In this document: piece after piece, positions 1 through 13,189 of the stretch | Layout: each line of letters opens with the position of its first letter | How positions within the stretch are numbered: position 1 is the stretch's first letter | From: Prunella strophiata | Taxonomy: Eukaryota; Chordata; Aves; Passeriformes; Prunellidae | Direction of reading: 5' to 3' | NCBI GenBank assembly: GCA_036583965.1 | Contig: JAZBQD010000014.1 | Location: forward strand, 3,114,191-3,178,190 | Length of the DNA stretch: 64,000 bases | Notes under the pieces: model-generated | The model's input: the letters and a program-made list of their open reading frames with translations, nothing else | The model's database searches: none | What the model was told of the DNA's origin: nothing | Made by a program: the position numbers and the translations under genes

Positions 1-444
1 CCTCTGCTCTCCTCTGGTGTCTCCATGGTCGGTGCCTGTCTGGGAGTGCTGATGGCTGCTGTCAGGTCAGTCACTAATCCAAAACTCTCCACATTTCTCA
101 AGGGCTCCTCAGACTGCTGAGTTTGTAGCCTCTGTGTGTGCTCAGGTGGGAAGCAGAGAGTTGGTGTTGGGTGTGTTTTCCTCAGGGACCAAAGAAACAC
201 AGTTGTGGGGATGTAGGCTGTGCTTGTGTAGCACAGTGGAAGAATTCTGTCTGAGGAACCTTTTGGTCCCATCACATTGCTGAAATAAGGCTGCTTTTTC
301 CAAAATAAGTTGAAGACACAGAGTTACCTGACTTGACTGCCTGATGTTTTGGTGTCATGGAAGGAACCCAGTGAGACCCCAAATCCTGCTTTTTTTCCCC
401 TCGTGCAGTCTGACTTCCTAAAGAGGCAAAGCACAATTTATAGA

Positions 445-464
445 TTTTTTTTTTTTTTTTTTTT
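445..464. repeat. Poly-T tract
   Basis: This is an uninterrupted run of 20 T. On the minus strand it gives a run of lysine codons in a short open frame, which explains that frame. No retrocopy body can be recognised next to it. Confidence 0.9.
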
Positions 465-1478
465 ACTTCAGGGAATCCAGATTGCAATCTGCCAGCCTGG
501 GCAGAGGCTTCTTTAACAATATGTACATGAAAGCCTTGTAACTGAGACTGGTGTTGTGCATATGGGCCATCACCAATCAGCACGTTTGCAGGTCAGATGG
601 CTGCCTGGTTTTGAGAGGTAAATGTTGTTGAGTTCCTGCCTTGCAATTTCTTACACCTACTAGGGTGAATCTTAGAGCTTGATGGTTCCTCTTGGCTCTC
701 AGGGTCCCTGGGGAGGATTCCCTTATGCTGGCATATCTGGGTGGCACAAAGGAAGAGTCTTTATTCCCCATTTCCTTCACATTTCAACAGCAGCAGAACA
801 TCAACATCTGTGTTATTTACCCATTTTTGCATACATGTAATATTGAGAAGTTTTTTAGTATTAAGATAACACAACCCAGAAGTTAAGGGAGATGTCAATA
901 AGGGAGAATTTCAGCCTGGAAAAAAGGGAAAATTCCCCCAGTTTTACAGGATAAGATCATATTAAAACCCCAACCTTGTTTTCTGAACATGTGCATATCC
1001 CTGCCAAGCCTCACAGCCTCTTTATGGCAACTTTTTCCTGGAAAAAGAAAGTAGCATGAACAAGGCTTTATTATCTGTTACTGCAATTTAAGCAGCATGA
1101 AGGAGAGCCAATGTTTGACTCAATGAAACTCTCATCAAATTAGATATGAAGTTCAGGGTAAAATTAATCTGCTGTAGAGTTGTTTAACCTGGTTTTTTCT
1201 CTGAGAAAACAGATATCATCAGGAAAAATAATTTTGAGGTTGTGTAGAGCTGGTATGGTTATGGTTTTCATTTTAAAAAAGAAAAGTAATTTTTTAGGGA
1301 AAAAAATAAAATTATGACCCACAGATAATCAGTAATCAATCAAGAATATTTTAACAGTTACTACTTCATTCAGTCATCAGATGATAAGTTTGAGATCTTT
1401 CACAGGAAAACTGAAAATCAAACTGCAATTACAGTAAATTGCAAAAACCAGGATGGCTTGTAATGATTTATTTTTAAA

Positions 1479-1554
1479 AGACACTGCTTCTCTTGGTGTG
1501 CATAATATTTATAATATAATATAATATTTACAAGACACTGCTTCTCTTGGTGTG
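1479..1554. repeat. 54-bp tandem duplication
   Basis: A 22-bp block beginning AGACACTGCTTCTC occurs at 1479-1500 and again, identical, at 1533-1554. The AT-rich spacer contains repeated ATAAT steps. A weaker third partial copy follows at about 1556-1580, where TGCTTCTC and CATAATAT recur. This is a local tandem duplication with a period of 54 bp. Confidence 0.8.
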
Positions 1555-4500
1555 GCTGCTTCTCTGCAGGCCATAATATAAGTTTATCAGAGAAGTGATT
1601 TTCTTTAGGGAAAAATGACAAGCAGTCTGGAAAGGAAGAGGAGATGAGCAGTTATCCCTGATCAGTTCCTTTCTGTGCCTTTGGGCAAGGCAGGTAACCC
1701 TCCTAGCTGCTCTTTCCAGCTGTGAATTGGGGTAACAGCTCCCTGGGGACAGGGGGTGAATGCCTGACAGGCTGTGTGCTCCATGAGCAGTGCAGGACCA
1801 TATGGACCTGGAGGCAGATTCCACCATGGCTCCTTCTCCACATTAATTTGTAATAGCAGCCTCATCCTTTCAATTAAACCCTACCATCACAATCCTGCCA
1901 AGTTCAGCCTTGCCTCCAGTTTCAGAGAAACTTCACAAGCTGGAGCACTGCCTGCAGCTGACAGTGACACTTCAACGTGAGAAAAATCAAGCTTGTGCAT
2001 GGCCAAACCCTCCAGAATTCCAGGCCTTGTCAGCCCACAGGATGGATTCTGGTCTAAACAAACAAACACCCAGCTCATTTTCACCTGACCTTAGAAGGGT
2101 TTGCATTGCCTGAGTGTTCTGCCCCGAGTCCCAGGTGATTCTGAGTGTTCAGAAGCAAATCAATTGTACCAGCAGCAGGCACCTGGGCACAGTGCTGTGT
2201 TTCTGCAGAAGGGTGTCTGTCCATTTTAAGCCCTTCTCCTTTGTGCACAGGGACCAAACACAGCTTGAACCCCAGGGGAGGAAGGCAAGCTGCAAGGAGG
2301 ACTTTGGAGTCTGTTCCAGAAATTCAGGTTTCTGTGCATGTCTACTGGCCATATTTTTTGCGTGTGCACCTTTCCTAATTGAGGACCAGCTGGTTTGCAA
2401 ATACAAAGTTTTTTATGCCACTAACCAGCATAAAAGAATCCCCACAGGTGACACTTGAAGCATTCACTTTGTGATCTTGACCCAAGCCCACACAAGAGGG
2501 AAGCCCTGCAGCCATCTGTGGAGAAAAACACCACTTGAGCTATTGCTGCAGAGAGAAAGGAGGGGCTTGAGCTGCACTTCAGTGACCTACCCAAAATCTG
2601 TCAGCTCCAAAACCATGCCATGCAGCTGGAGCCCTTTGTGAGTGAAGAATTGGGCTTTGTGGCCAGGTGAGGATGTGCTCAGGCTGGCTCTGCTCACTGT
2701 GCCTGCACGAGGAGGTTCTGCCACAGCTGCCTCCTTGCTCCTTTGTGTGTCACCACAAGTGTTCTGCTGAGCAGATCATCTTTGGGTGTGCCAGATGTGG
2801 AAAGTGGCTGAGACACACAGAGTGTGTGTTTGGCCTCTTCTCTCCTGCTCGCCAGTGAATTGTTTTTGTTGCTTAAACACACGATGTAATGCTGGTTTGA
2901 AAGAAAAAGAGAAAAAAAAAAAAAAAGGATGAAAAAGGTTCTTCTGTGACCTCTACTGCAGAAAAAGAGCTGGCATCTGCCCTGGAGCCACTGCAGTCAG
3001 TATCTGTTCATGTCTGGATCTTGTTCCTGCTTTTGCTTTTCCAGGTTAATGCGATTTTCAAATGCCTGAGCTGCAGGAGCATTTGCTCCCTGATAAAACA
3101 CTGAACTCCCAACTTTTCTTTGTTTGGCTTGCACCTAAAACCTGCCTTGTCTCCAGCAATCATGTTGTGAGCCCTCTGATTTCCACAGGCAGAATGACTC
3201 TAGGTTCTTTATCACAATTCTAACTTTCTAAGCAAATTATTCCTTTAACTTGAGATGCCTGCTTGGTTCTTCTACCTGAAAATGGAGGGCTGTGTGCAGC
3301 TCTTCCCCTAGAAATTGTAGGGAATGAAAGAAGTTGATTTCTGTGCACAGAAGAAAAACAGAATAACCTTGCCTATTTTTCAGTTCACAACAGCTTCCTC
3401 TGAGTAATCACAGTACAGCAAAGAGAACAGCAAAGCCTCTGTGAGGGTTTTTAGACCTGCTGTACATAACCAACCTTCAGCCCAAGTGTGACATTATGCC
3501 TGTGCTTAGGGACATTCCATCAGTGCAGATCTGCCAGTGGAGCTGCATTTGGTGTTTATGCAGTAAAACCATACCTGGCCACAGCCCCACACAGGAAAAG
3601 TTGTACCAGGAAATGCACTTTTTTTTTTTCCTTTTGCAAGAACAACGGAGTCATCTGGGGCTTTGGCTGGCACAGCTATGCTGGGGAAATCACAATTCAC
3701 CATGCTCCTAGCTGGCATTGCTGTTAGCAGAAGTTTGGAACGGAGTCCCAGTCTCACAGGACTCTCCTAGCTCAGGAAGAACAGATTGCCTTTAAACTCA
3801 CTGATCCCAGGGACTCGGGCCTTTGGTGTTTCCTTGGCAGCCCTGGGAGCTTGTGTGAGCTAGAGCAGGCTTTGCAGAGCTTTTGTAGTGCACTGTGATT
3901 TGTTTGAGACTAGAGTATCCTTCCTTCATCCCTGACTGCTTCTACCACGTTACTTTCTTGAGCAGGCTGGAGTACCTCTCCAGAAGGTAATTTTTGCTTT
4001 AACCCATAGCCACTTATTTATCTGATACCAGAAGTTTGCTATAGGTTGGGAAATTGGATCTTGTTCTGGTTACCTTTCCAGCTTTAAAAAGTGGTGTAGG
4101 AAAAAAAAAAATAGGTCAACCCTCCAAACAAAAAAATATTCTCTTTCCCCTGCCATCCAGCACCCAGTCCTCTTAAAAAAAAAAAAAAAGGCATAACCAA
4201 ATACAGAGAACAGAGGTAGTGTATTTCAGCATGAAACCTTCTATATTAGTCCTGCCAAGACACACAACAGTATTAATTAATTTTGTACTTATTTAAAAGC
4301 TTTAGTACTATGTTCCTTCCAAACCAAACAAAAACCTGATATAAAATTCCTCTTCTACTGAAATAATGTACAGAGGGGAGCATTTGGGACAGCCTACCTG
4401 AGAGGGGACCACAACCACCATCATCTTAATCCCCAGAGTGCTGCCTTGTAAATTTATTTTCTTACACCACATTCTCTATTTTTTCAGTACTGCTCCCCAG

Positions 4501-4990
4501 ATTATTACCAGCAGTATTCAGAGCCATAACAAAGCAATTTTTAATCCTTTGCTGTTTGGTTTCCAGCCTTTCTGGTGATGTGTTCAGTGACATTTCCTGG
4601 TGGGAGGATGCCCTTGGCAGACGTGGGGTGGGGTTGCTGCTGCTGAGCCCTCTGTGCTTGTATGCCAGGGAGGAGATGGATGGGCCAAGCATCTTTGTGA
4701 GGCTGTGCCTGCTGTGTGTCAGAGCTGGCTCATGTGTAGGTGTCCTCAGGAGCCCATCCCAGTGTCCCCTCATCCCACTGGGGGTCCTGAATAAGGGCCA
4801 CCACTCTTTGCTGGAGCAGAAGCAGCAGCCACTAACAGACTGGGGCAGATTTCCCCCTGCAGACCTGCCTGTGAAGCTGCATTTGGTGTTTGCACAGATG
4901 CACCAAGTGCAGGTGAATGTTTACCCCTGCCCTGTCCTTTACATTGCTCCCAGTTCCTCCTGGCCAGTGCAGGGGTGGGATGTGCCCCCT

Positions 4991-5011
4991 GATGATGATG
5001 ATGATGATGAT
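4991..5011. repeat. GAT trinucleotide microsatellite
   Basis: Seven uninterrupted GAT units. In the plus-strand open frame it reads as an aspartate run and in another frame as methionines. This is a simple repeat, not evidence for a protein. Confidence 0.9.
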
Positions 5012-6599
5012 GGTGCAGTTGTGCTCAGAGCTCCTCTCCTCCTGGCAGTGCTGGCAGGACAATCTGGCTGCTGCCACTGCTGCAAGGCTCTGGGAAGAGC
5101 CAAGGAGGTGGGGATAGGACAGAGCCACAGTCAAAGCTGCTGGAAAGGCTCAGCCTCAGGCAAATGTGAACCAGGCCATGTTCTCCTGACACATTTTGGG
5201 AGATGAAAGTGGCCTCCTACATTCCAGGCAGCAGTGACTCATTATCTGGGCTACAGGATATTAAACTCAGGGAATCCCAGAGGTTCAAGGAAAACACACC
5301 TGAATTTGAATTATTTAATTTTTTTTTTTTTTAATTTCTTGCTCTCCTTTTTGTTGTTTATGAGGAAAACTAGTTTTATTCATTTACAAAAAGCAAGGAG
5401 TCATTAGCATGCTGATTATACAGTTTAAGTTGAATTTTGAATCAGTAATAAAGCCTAACCCAAAATCACGAGCCAGGTTTTAGAACCCTTCAGAACAACC
5501 TTGAAAATCCTAAGGATATTTTGCAAAATGAAACAAACATATCTCTTCCTTGGATTCTCTGCTTTTAAACTGCCTGATACAAATATTTCACCTTTTGTCT
5601 CCATCATATCTGCTAAAAAATAATGTTTAAAAATAATTTATTCCCTTCTAAGGCATGTAGAGCTCTAGAAAAAAAAATGTAGCAGGTATTATGGAGCTGG
5701 CAACAAACACAGCTGCTTGTATCAGGGATATTTTTTTTCCTAAGAGTTTGAAGATGTCCAAACTTCATGGCTTCGAAAGTGGTGTTGCTCATCTCTTTTT
5801 TGTCATCTTTACCCTCTCCTTTTCTCAGGAATCTTTGCAGCCAGATGTATTGGAAGCATCACAGAGTTAGACAACACGCTCCTGGTCTTTGCAGCTTGTG
5901 TACAGCAGCACTCTGGTTTGGTGTTTTCAGATCTCTCCCCATCAGCTCTCCTAACTTTGTCCTCACTACAAGCCTTTGCATTTTTGTGGAAAATATTGCA
6001 ATAGTTGCTTAAAGTGAGAAGCAGAAATTACCAGCATCATAATCTGGTGCTAACAATTAGCATCCCTTCAGATACATTCAAAAGGTGTGTGTGGGACTCA
6101 GAAAAGATACAGCTTTTGCTTCTGTCACAGGAAATCTACCCACCCTAGACTCTTGATAGTATTTCCAGACTTTTTGTCTTATTAGGGATGGTTTGTGAAT
6201 TATTTCATATTGTGCAGGGAAGTCCCAAGACCTTTGGCAGGGAAATGACCTTCAGCTTCACGTTGATGCCTCGTTACAAACTAATGTCACACCAGTGGCA
6301 GTGCTGACCACTGATTTCTTCCTCAGCTTCTTGGAGTGCTCCTTGGCTGGAAGGAGCTTCCCTGGGGGAAGATGCTTGCCTTGGGGATTACTCCTTTCTT
6401 CCACATCACTTGCAAAGGGGGCACAGCCAGTGTTGGGACTGCAAAGTGCGTGGAGACCAGCTTTATAGCTCACCTGTGTCAGATATAAACACCAGGGAGA
6501 GATTAATGCCGCAATATTTCAGGGCAAAATCAATTCCCTAATTACACAAATATTACAGGAAAGCTGCTTCTCACAACATTTCCAGGCTGAAGAATTCAG

Positions 6600-6790
6600 C
6601 TCGGGGCACACCCCGCGGTTACGGGTGCATTTTCTAGGGAAACCGCAAGGCTTTAAGCATCAGTTCCAGGTGGAAATTGTCGCTGGCGGCCGTGGGGATG
6701 CTGCTGCTGCTGTCGCATCCTTGCCCGAGCATCCTCTCGGCAGTCAGCAATAGATGGCGCTCAGTTTCCACCTGTCCGACGCCGCCAGGC
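6600..6790. promoter_or_regulatory. CpG-rich block with CTCF-like motif and paired E-boxes
   Basis: About 15 CpG dinucleotides fall within roughly 190 bp, against a CpG-poor background. At 6747-6762 the core TAGATGGCGC resembles the CTCF consensus. It is flanked by a perfect 10-bp inverted repeat, CAGGTGGAAA at 6667-6676 and TTTCCACCTG at 6765-6774, and each arm contains a CAGGTG E-box. No exon or TATA box is evident. A regulatory or insulator element is an inference from motif content. A chance cluster, or an untranslated first exon of an unrecognised transcript, is also possible. Confidence 0.4.
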
Positions 6791-7227
6791 AGAAAATGTA
6801 TTTGAAGTAATTAGGGCTGCGAGATAACACTTAAAAGGGTTACTGCTGAAGTTGATGAAAGTGTGTGGGCATGGAGAGGCAGGAGCGCCAAGATGCTTCA
6901 CCAGCTGGAGAAGTCTTAGGTGAGATAGTCTGGCTGCCAGAACAGGCTGCCAAGATAGTCAGAGGGAAGGAGCCAGGAACTGGAGAAGGATTTGCAAATT
7001 CTTGAGAACAGCTATCGCGATCCCCGAGCTGGCTGGGTCAGGTAATGCCTGTCATTACCAACGATTGAGGATCCCAGGCCAGACATGTTAAAATTCCTCT
7101 CGGGATTCTCAGTCTAGTTGTTGGTTTGTCACAAACTCCCCTCGTCCTGGTGATACCTCGGGGTTTAGCTTTTATTTCTTTTTTTCCTTTTCTGATTCTG
7201 TGCTGCTTTAGTGTGTGGGTCTGGGGT

Positions 7228-7602
7228 TCACATCAGGGGATGGTGAGCTCTGTGCACAGAGCAGGGAGACAAAACAATTCCTGCTCCAGCTGGGGCACCA
7301 AGGACAAAGGATCCAAATCTCAGCCCAAGAGCAGAAACAACGTGGGCTGAGGAGAGAAAAACAAGCAGGATGGGATTGCATGGGCTAAAGCTATAATGAG
7401 GCAATTAGCTCCAATATGCTAATGGACCAAAACTTATAAAATTGTGAGATCTTGTGCCCAAGCCCTCCTTTGCTTCCATCTTGGAGCCATCTGGGCAGTG
7501 CCACGGCTGTGGCTCCGGTACTGCCAGGGTGTGGCCTTTGAAGGCTCTTCAAAAAATATCCTTTTTATTGCCCTTAACTCTGTTCCAGCTCCTTAGGGCA
7601 TC
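7228..7602 (+). mobile_element. Solo LTR, passerine endogenous-retrovirus-like (copy 1)
   Basis: This stretch aligns by eye with 62140-62470. Shared landmarks in the same order are a CAGCCC / GGGATTGCAT-like upstream part, a TATAAAA box at 7435-7441, a CATCTTGG block, TACTGCC...GGTGTG, CCTTTGAAGGC, a T-rich ATTGCCCTTAACTCTGT segment and a terminal CAGCTC...TTAGG..CA. The spacing from TATA box to the right end is about 165 bp here and about 158 bp in the other copy. No gag, pol or env sequence adjoins, so it is a solo or truncated LTR. The left end is uncertain and I found no target-site duplication. The family assignment comes from memory. Confidence 0.65.
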
Positions 7603-9324
7603 ACTGGGATTAACCCATGCTGGGGCTGTGTCAGCTGGGCTGCCAGAGCCAGAGAGAAGGGCTTGTGACAAAAGGGTTTTGTCACTAAGAGCAGCTCTGT
7701 GACAGTGCTGCTGGCCATCACCTCCTGGCTCTGGGCATTCACAGGTGTGGCACAGCTGTTTCCCAGTGAAGCAGAAGGGGCAGGGGAGAGGCTTCCCCAG
7801 AGAATTCTGTGCTCCTTTTTGGAGGCAGCACCTCCCCAGAGCAGGGCTCAGAGCTCGCGGTTTTCGTTGCGCTTTTGTCTTTCCCTTTTGTGCCGAGGCT
7901 CAGCAGCCCGGAGGTGACTGGGTCCAGGTGAGGAAAAGGAGAGGAACAGCTTATTGCAGTAGCACATCACTCTTGTGGAAATGATATTCATGAGAGGAGA
8001 GGTTGTCCTGCTGGGAGCCAGAGCACAGCTGGTGCCATATGGCCTTCCCTCTGCTGCTCAGATCGCTATTCTCACCTGGCCGCTGTGAGCAGCTGCCTGC
8101 AGCCCCCTCATGGGCTCCTTAATGCTGTGCATTCTGCCCTCCTGCAGCATCATGCCCCAAATCCCTGCTCTTTGAGGTGCAGAAAGATGGGGAGTGTGTT
8201 TGCCTGTGATTAGCTGGGGGAGTGCCACATGCTGGGGGTACCCCTAGCCCTCAAACGCTTTGCAAAAATCAGATATAGCATGGAAACCTTTGACAAACTA
8301 GTTTTCTTAAACTGTTTCCTTCCCCTGACACACCTAAATGTACCTTGCAGGGCTCTTTTTTTCTCCATCAATGGAAAAATGTGTTTCTGCATTTCCCAGA
8401 AGGCTTCTCCTCAGAGCTGTTTTGCATAATGGAGTGAGCTAAGCCAGTGTTTTGTGGATGATGGCTGCACTGTGCACTCTTTGCAGCACACTGGCTTCTT
8501 TATTAGGTGGGCAGGAGCTGGCACTGCAGGAGTCAACACAAGGAAGGGTGTGCAAAAAGAAAAGGAATGGCCCAAAAAATTAAATTCTGACCGAGGAGAT
8601 GTGAATGAGGCATGGGAGATGTAGAAACACAGGGTCAAAGCAAGGAATGCAGAGACACCATTTGAAAATTAAAAGCAAAATAGAAATCTTGTATTAACTT
8701 TGCAAAATCATCAAAACTTGTCAGATCTGAGCCTGGGTTGCTCATCAGGAAGAAGCAGACTTGCCTTGTCTGAGGAAAGGCATCCAGGTTTATGGGGCTC
8801 ATCTGGACTCTCAGTCCTGCATCCTCCAAGCCAACTGAACATTGCAGCAGTTAATAATCCTTCTGAATAATGCCCAGTGTTCTGCAATAAGACTGTTCAC
8901 TAGTTAGGTACCATTAAAGCAAATTTTGTGCTTGAAATGTTGTCAAAGTTTAAATGTGGAAGCTCATTTGTCCCTCTCCTTACCTCTTGTCCTTTGATAG
9001 TGCCTTTCCCCAAGGAATCCAGTTCTCCCTCCCTGTTTCTCCAGCAGAACTCCTCTTTACAGCAGTGGTGTGAAAATGATTGCACCCCTGTTCAGAGAGC
9101 TAATTAGAGCTGGTATGGTAATTATTATTACTGCTGTTACTACTACTACTGCTGCTATAATGGCATCTCTTTGCAGTACTTTGCAAAAGAAAATATTGCT
9201 ATAGACTGAAGTTGAAGACAGTTAAAGGAGTCCTCCTGCCACCCACCCTCTGTTTCCTACTTGTGCTTGCAAAGCTGTCTTCTAGCAACACTCTGAAAGG
9301 GCCGCCTGTCTCTTTTGGCAAAAA

Positions 9325-9365
9325 CTGAAGAGCCCCGATGCCAAAGGCAGTTCAGGGCTCTTCAG
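9325..9365. repeat. Perfect 11-bp inverted repeat (hairpin)
   Basis: Arm CTGAAGAGCCC at 9325-9335 pairs exactly with GGGCTCTTCAG at 9355-9365 across a 19-nt spacer. The spacer contains its own small stem, TGCC (9339-9342) and GGCA (9346-9349), around AAA. The structure could form a cruciform or an RNA hairpin. It is too short for a typical pre-microRNA and lacks a T-tail that would mark a Pol III terminator. Confidence 0.75.
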
Positions 9366-12300
9366 GGGCAGAGTTTTGCTTATGAAGACACCAGGAAGGC
9401 TGTGGTGCTTGTCTAAGATGGTAAGGTGTTAAATGTAGGCCACTGCACTTCGTTTGCCGGGCTGTGGTTTCAGGAGCTCTGCTGCAGGGTTTGGGGATGC
9501 TCCTCTTGGTGCTGGCAGCTCGTGCTGTTCTGGGGGGAGAGGAGGTGCCTGCTGGATTTTCTGCTTTTCACATCACCAGACAAAAGGTGGACAGAGCAGA
9601 GACTCAGACCCATTAATCTGGTGCAATTAAAACGCCGAATATTAATTGTTTAAAGTCCTCTGAAGGAAAAGGCTCTGAAAGAGAAATTTAAAAAAACCCA
9701 AAACAACACAGAGTTTTCAATTACTGCTAAATGAAGCAATAAATGCACATACAGCCAGTGATGTATTTTAATTATTATTCTGAGCTTCTGCCTTATTAGT
9801 AATGTACACTGGCTGGTGAGTGCAACGAGGATCAGGAAGGATTCTCCAGTGCCTCCCTTCTTCCAGAAGGTGTTGCTGTTATACAGCTCTGCCACAGACC
9901 CACAGAGCTGTGTAGAAAGCACAGTGGAATCAAATGTGGTGAGGCTGGATAAAAAAATTGTAAACCATACTAAGTATATAGAATCCAGTCACAAGGATTT
10001 CTATTATGCAGGGAAAAGAGAGCCTTTAGTGTAGTGTGTGTCCACAGTATAAATAGTTCTGCAAAATGTAAACACCAAATATTTCCACCAGAGCTCTTTG
10101 CAGCCTCACATACAGTAGCTCTACTTTTCTTTTTCATTAAGGACTCCTTTTAATAAAGGGGCTTTTGTGGGCTGAATTGGGGAAAATAGCAGCCACCTGT
10201 AACTTTTTTTAAACCTAACAGTACATACAGTACATCTATCAAAAGTGGAGGAATTTGAAACCTGCAGACTTTTTAAAGAAGCAAGTTCCACACATGATAT
10301 AAAACAAATGCCATGTGTGCACCAAGCCAAGCAAATTAACAAAAGGGCAGGGGCACTTCCAATATTGCTTAAATAACTCAGGCTCAATAATGGGGTCTTT
10401 TCACACGAGCTCACAAAGGCTAAAATGTGTTTAAGAAGAAAAACATGCATTTTTATTGTGTTGTGTGGCGAGAAACCTGATTTTTAAAATTATTATTATT
10501 ATTTTCTATTAAAAGCCATTAGCCTAAGCACATGAATTCTCTGTGGGATTCTTGGGGGTGAATGTAGCACCTTGGTGTGGAGCTGGTCTCTGTGGATAGA
10601 GGGGAGATTGGTTTTCCTGGACCACTGTGTGTTGCTGGTCTGTCAGAAGTGCTCCAGGCATCCCAGAACTCAGCTGAGTGCTGCTTTGTTTGCCATCAGC
10701 ACTCAGGGAGAAGCCAAGTGTATGTGGGTGCAGGGAGTGATGCAGTGAGAGCCTGGCTTGTGGAGAAGCAGAGCTTGTTCTGTTACTGTGAGAGCCAGGT
10801 TGGTGTCTTTGGATGCTCAGCAGTTCTGTGTGTCAAACTGTGAAACGCTCCCAAAGGCAGCACCTTTAGGTTGGGGCAAGTGTACTCAGCTAAGTTATTC
10901 TTCAGAGTTAGCAAGTCCCTTATTTTTCACAGCCCCAGATAACTCCTAAAAGCCTTGGCACGACCTTTCAGCTTCAGCTCTTGGTGGCTGGCGTGCTCCT
11001 GGTGCTGCTATACAGAGATCTGGAGTCACTAGGCTTTCCTTACAAAGGGAAAAGAGTATTTTTAACATGATCATGCTCATGTTTTTCAGCTCTGTGGAGA
11101 GTGACAAAGACACAGGACAAAAAGATACCCAAAAATGACTAAGACAGGAAATTTAAAACTAGGTGTTGGTTGATGGAAATAGTTCTTTGTATGGAACTGT
11201 TGGGCCCCTTCTTCAAAGCTTTATTGGCTTTGAATAAGCAGCACAACATGTCACATTTTGCTTTTCCTATTGTCTTCCATTTAAACTTCTCCATTTCCTG
11301 TGGCCACATTAACATTCAAAGGTCTTATGCATAAAATATTTGTGATCCTTCCACATAAAAAACAAAGGCTCTCTACCACAGATCCACTAGCATGATCAGT
11401 CCCCATGATACAGAACTCTGTCTGAGTACAGCATTTAAAATTCCTTTTGACTCCAGCCTTGTTTGATTGTCCCTCCAGCCAGAGATTAAGTGCTGGGATG
11501 TGGCTGTGCCAGTGCTGTGCCTGCCAGGTATCTGGAGCTGCTGGTGGCTTGCTCTGTGTCTCAGGTGTTACTGAGGCTTCTGCACCAACTGCTCACATGC
11601 AGTTGGCACTCGAGACATTCCAGGGATGCTCCAGAAACCCTCCAGGTGACATTTTGCCAAAGCCAGGGGCCAAAGGTGTGAACAATTGTGAACAAGAGGC
11701 ACCTGCACCCACCAGAGGCTGTCACATTAGGGTAACCTTGAGCAAACAGCTGGGCTTTGTTGTGGTCCCTCTGTGCTCCCTGAGTGTCAGCTGAGGTTTT
11801 CCCTCTAGTCAAAACTGCTTTGCAGTCATTAACAAATAACTTCAAGATTTTTGGTCCCCTTTGGAAAGCACAAAGATATGTCAGGGAAACTGAGATGGCC
11901 AAGAATCACAAAGTGATACCAAGGATGTGAATAGAAATTATTTCCCAGATCCCCTTTCTCCAACCATGGGGTTTTGCTCTAATTTATTCTTCGTGATCTC
12001 CTATTGTCTTGCCATGAAATTAGGGCTTTTTGAGACAGAGGACATCACCTTTCTTTTTGCCTGTTAGGCCCCACTAATTGCTCCCTGCAGGGACATAATG
12101 AGTGCCATGAGCATCACTGTGGGGTTGTGCTTTCAGCTCTTGGGCTGTGTGATTTCAGTGCCCTTGAATCAGAGCCTGAACCTCCATTCAGCTTTGACTG
12201 CAGCAGTTCAGGTGTACAGCAGGGCACCTGAGTGCTTCTGCAGGGATGCTGAGGCCTCTTGCTGTTGCCACTCCTCACTTTTGCTGGTCATTTTGGCCTT

Positions 12301-12708
12301 TCCAGCTTGCCTGAAGTGCAGCTGGTATGGCTGCTCTCTGCTATCATACTAAAAAGAGAATTCTCTTTATTAAGTGTTTTTGGTGTTCAGATTGCATCAT
12401 GATACATCTGACATGTATCTAATTGATTTAGTGGACTGCATGTGTTTGCACATCAGCCAGTGTAACTAAGCTGGTGGCTCTGCAGCTGGTTGGAATTTGG
12501 TTGTTTTCTCCACATGTACTTATTCTTATTTTTTATCACTTTTTAAAACAAACAAAGTTTGGTTTTAACTGAGAAATAAGTGTCCCTCAGCCTCTCTTCA
12601 ATTAAAAAAAAGGAAAAGGAGGAAATCCAACAGCTAAAAAAATTGCTTTAAACTGAAGACCCTTTAAAGAGCCAAACAGTTATTTGCAAAATGCTGATTT
12701 TTAAAGAG

Positions 12709-12727
12709 AAAAAAAAAAAAAAAAAAA
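12709..12727. repeat. Poly-A tract
   Basis: A run of 19 A, followed within 20 bp by a T-run and another A-run (12733-12749) that can pair. It is simple sequence, and no retrocopy body is recognised upstream. Confidence 0.85.
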
Positions 12728-13027
12728 GTTGTATTTTTTAAAAAAAAATTACAAAAAACCAGCCTTGAGGATGAAACATTGCAGCCAGCTTCCCTCCACT
12801 GCTACCTGCACTGGTGCTGCTTTCCCTGACCTGGCACTTTGAGACAGTCATTTCCAAAATCAGGCTGAGAATTTCCAAGTCCATTTCTGGGCAACTGAGT
12901 CACTGGATCAGTCAGATTCCACAACAGCTCCTGATCTACCTGTAGCAATAACAGTGGGCCCTCTTGAACAGCCTCAGGAGTGGAGCAGTCCCTGCTCTCC
13001 AGTGTGACCAGCACAGGTCACTGCTGC

Positions 13028-13054
13028 CTGTCTGTCTGTCTGTCTGTCTGTCTG
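13028..13054. repeat. CTGT tetranucleotide microsatellite
   Basis: Nearly seven uninterrupted CTGT units. It lies about 135 bp upstream of the TTTTG/TTTTC array and contributes to spurious open frames on both strands. Confidence 0.9.
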
Positions 13055-13189
13055 GTGAGGAAGCTTCTTATGCCACCAGCTGTAGGAGCCAAAGGAAAAC
13101 AATTGCATCACGCAGGGATTTTTTTTTTTTTGTCTCCTGTGCAAGGAAGGGCAGGCCATGCAGCAGCCATCAAGCTGCAGTCCTTAAGG

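Larger units (their letters stand above)
1..7227. other. Unique non-coding sequence, no gene recognised
   Basis: I see no exon, RNA gene or full mobile element here. Open frames are short and overlap on both strands. The longest, at 4556-5206 on the plus strand (216 codons), is low-complexity in places, includes an aspartate run from a GAT microsatellite and matches no protein family I know. Homopolymer A/T tracts occur near 445-464, 2911-2926, 4098-4110, 4175-4189 and 5321-5332. The one distinctive part is the CpG-rich block at 6600-6790, listed separately. Confidence 0.6.
7603..13189. other. Unique non-coding sequence, no gene recognised
   Basis: Only short, two-strand open frames without recognisable domains are present. 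Contents worth naming are an ACT/GCT-rich stretch near 9130-9156, the 41-bp hairpin at 9325-9365, ATT-rich simple sequence near 10490-10505, a poly-A tract at 12709-12727 and a CTGT microsatellite at 13028-13054. Confidence 0.6.

Noticed and set aside
4556..5206. 216-codon plus-strand frame
   Set aside because: No recognisable family, an aspartate run from a GAT microsatellite and overlapping frames on both strands. GC-richer composition lengthens chance frames.
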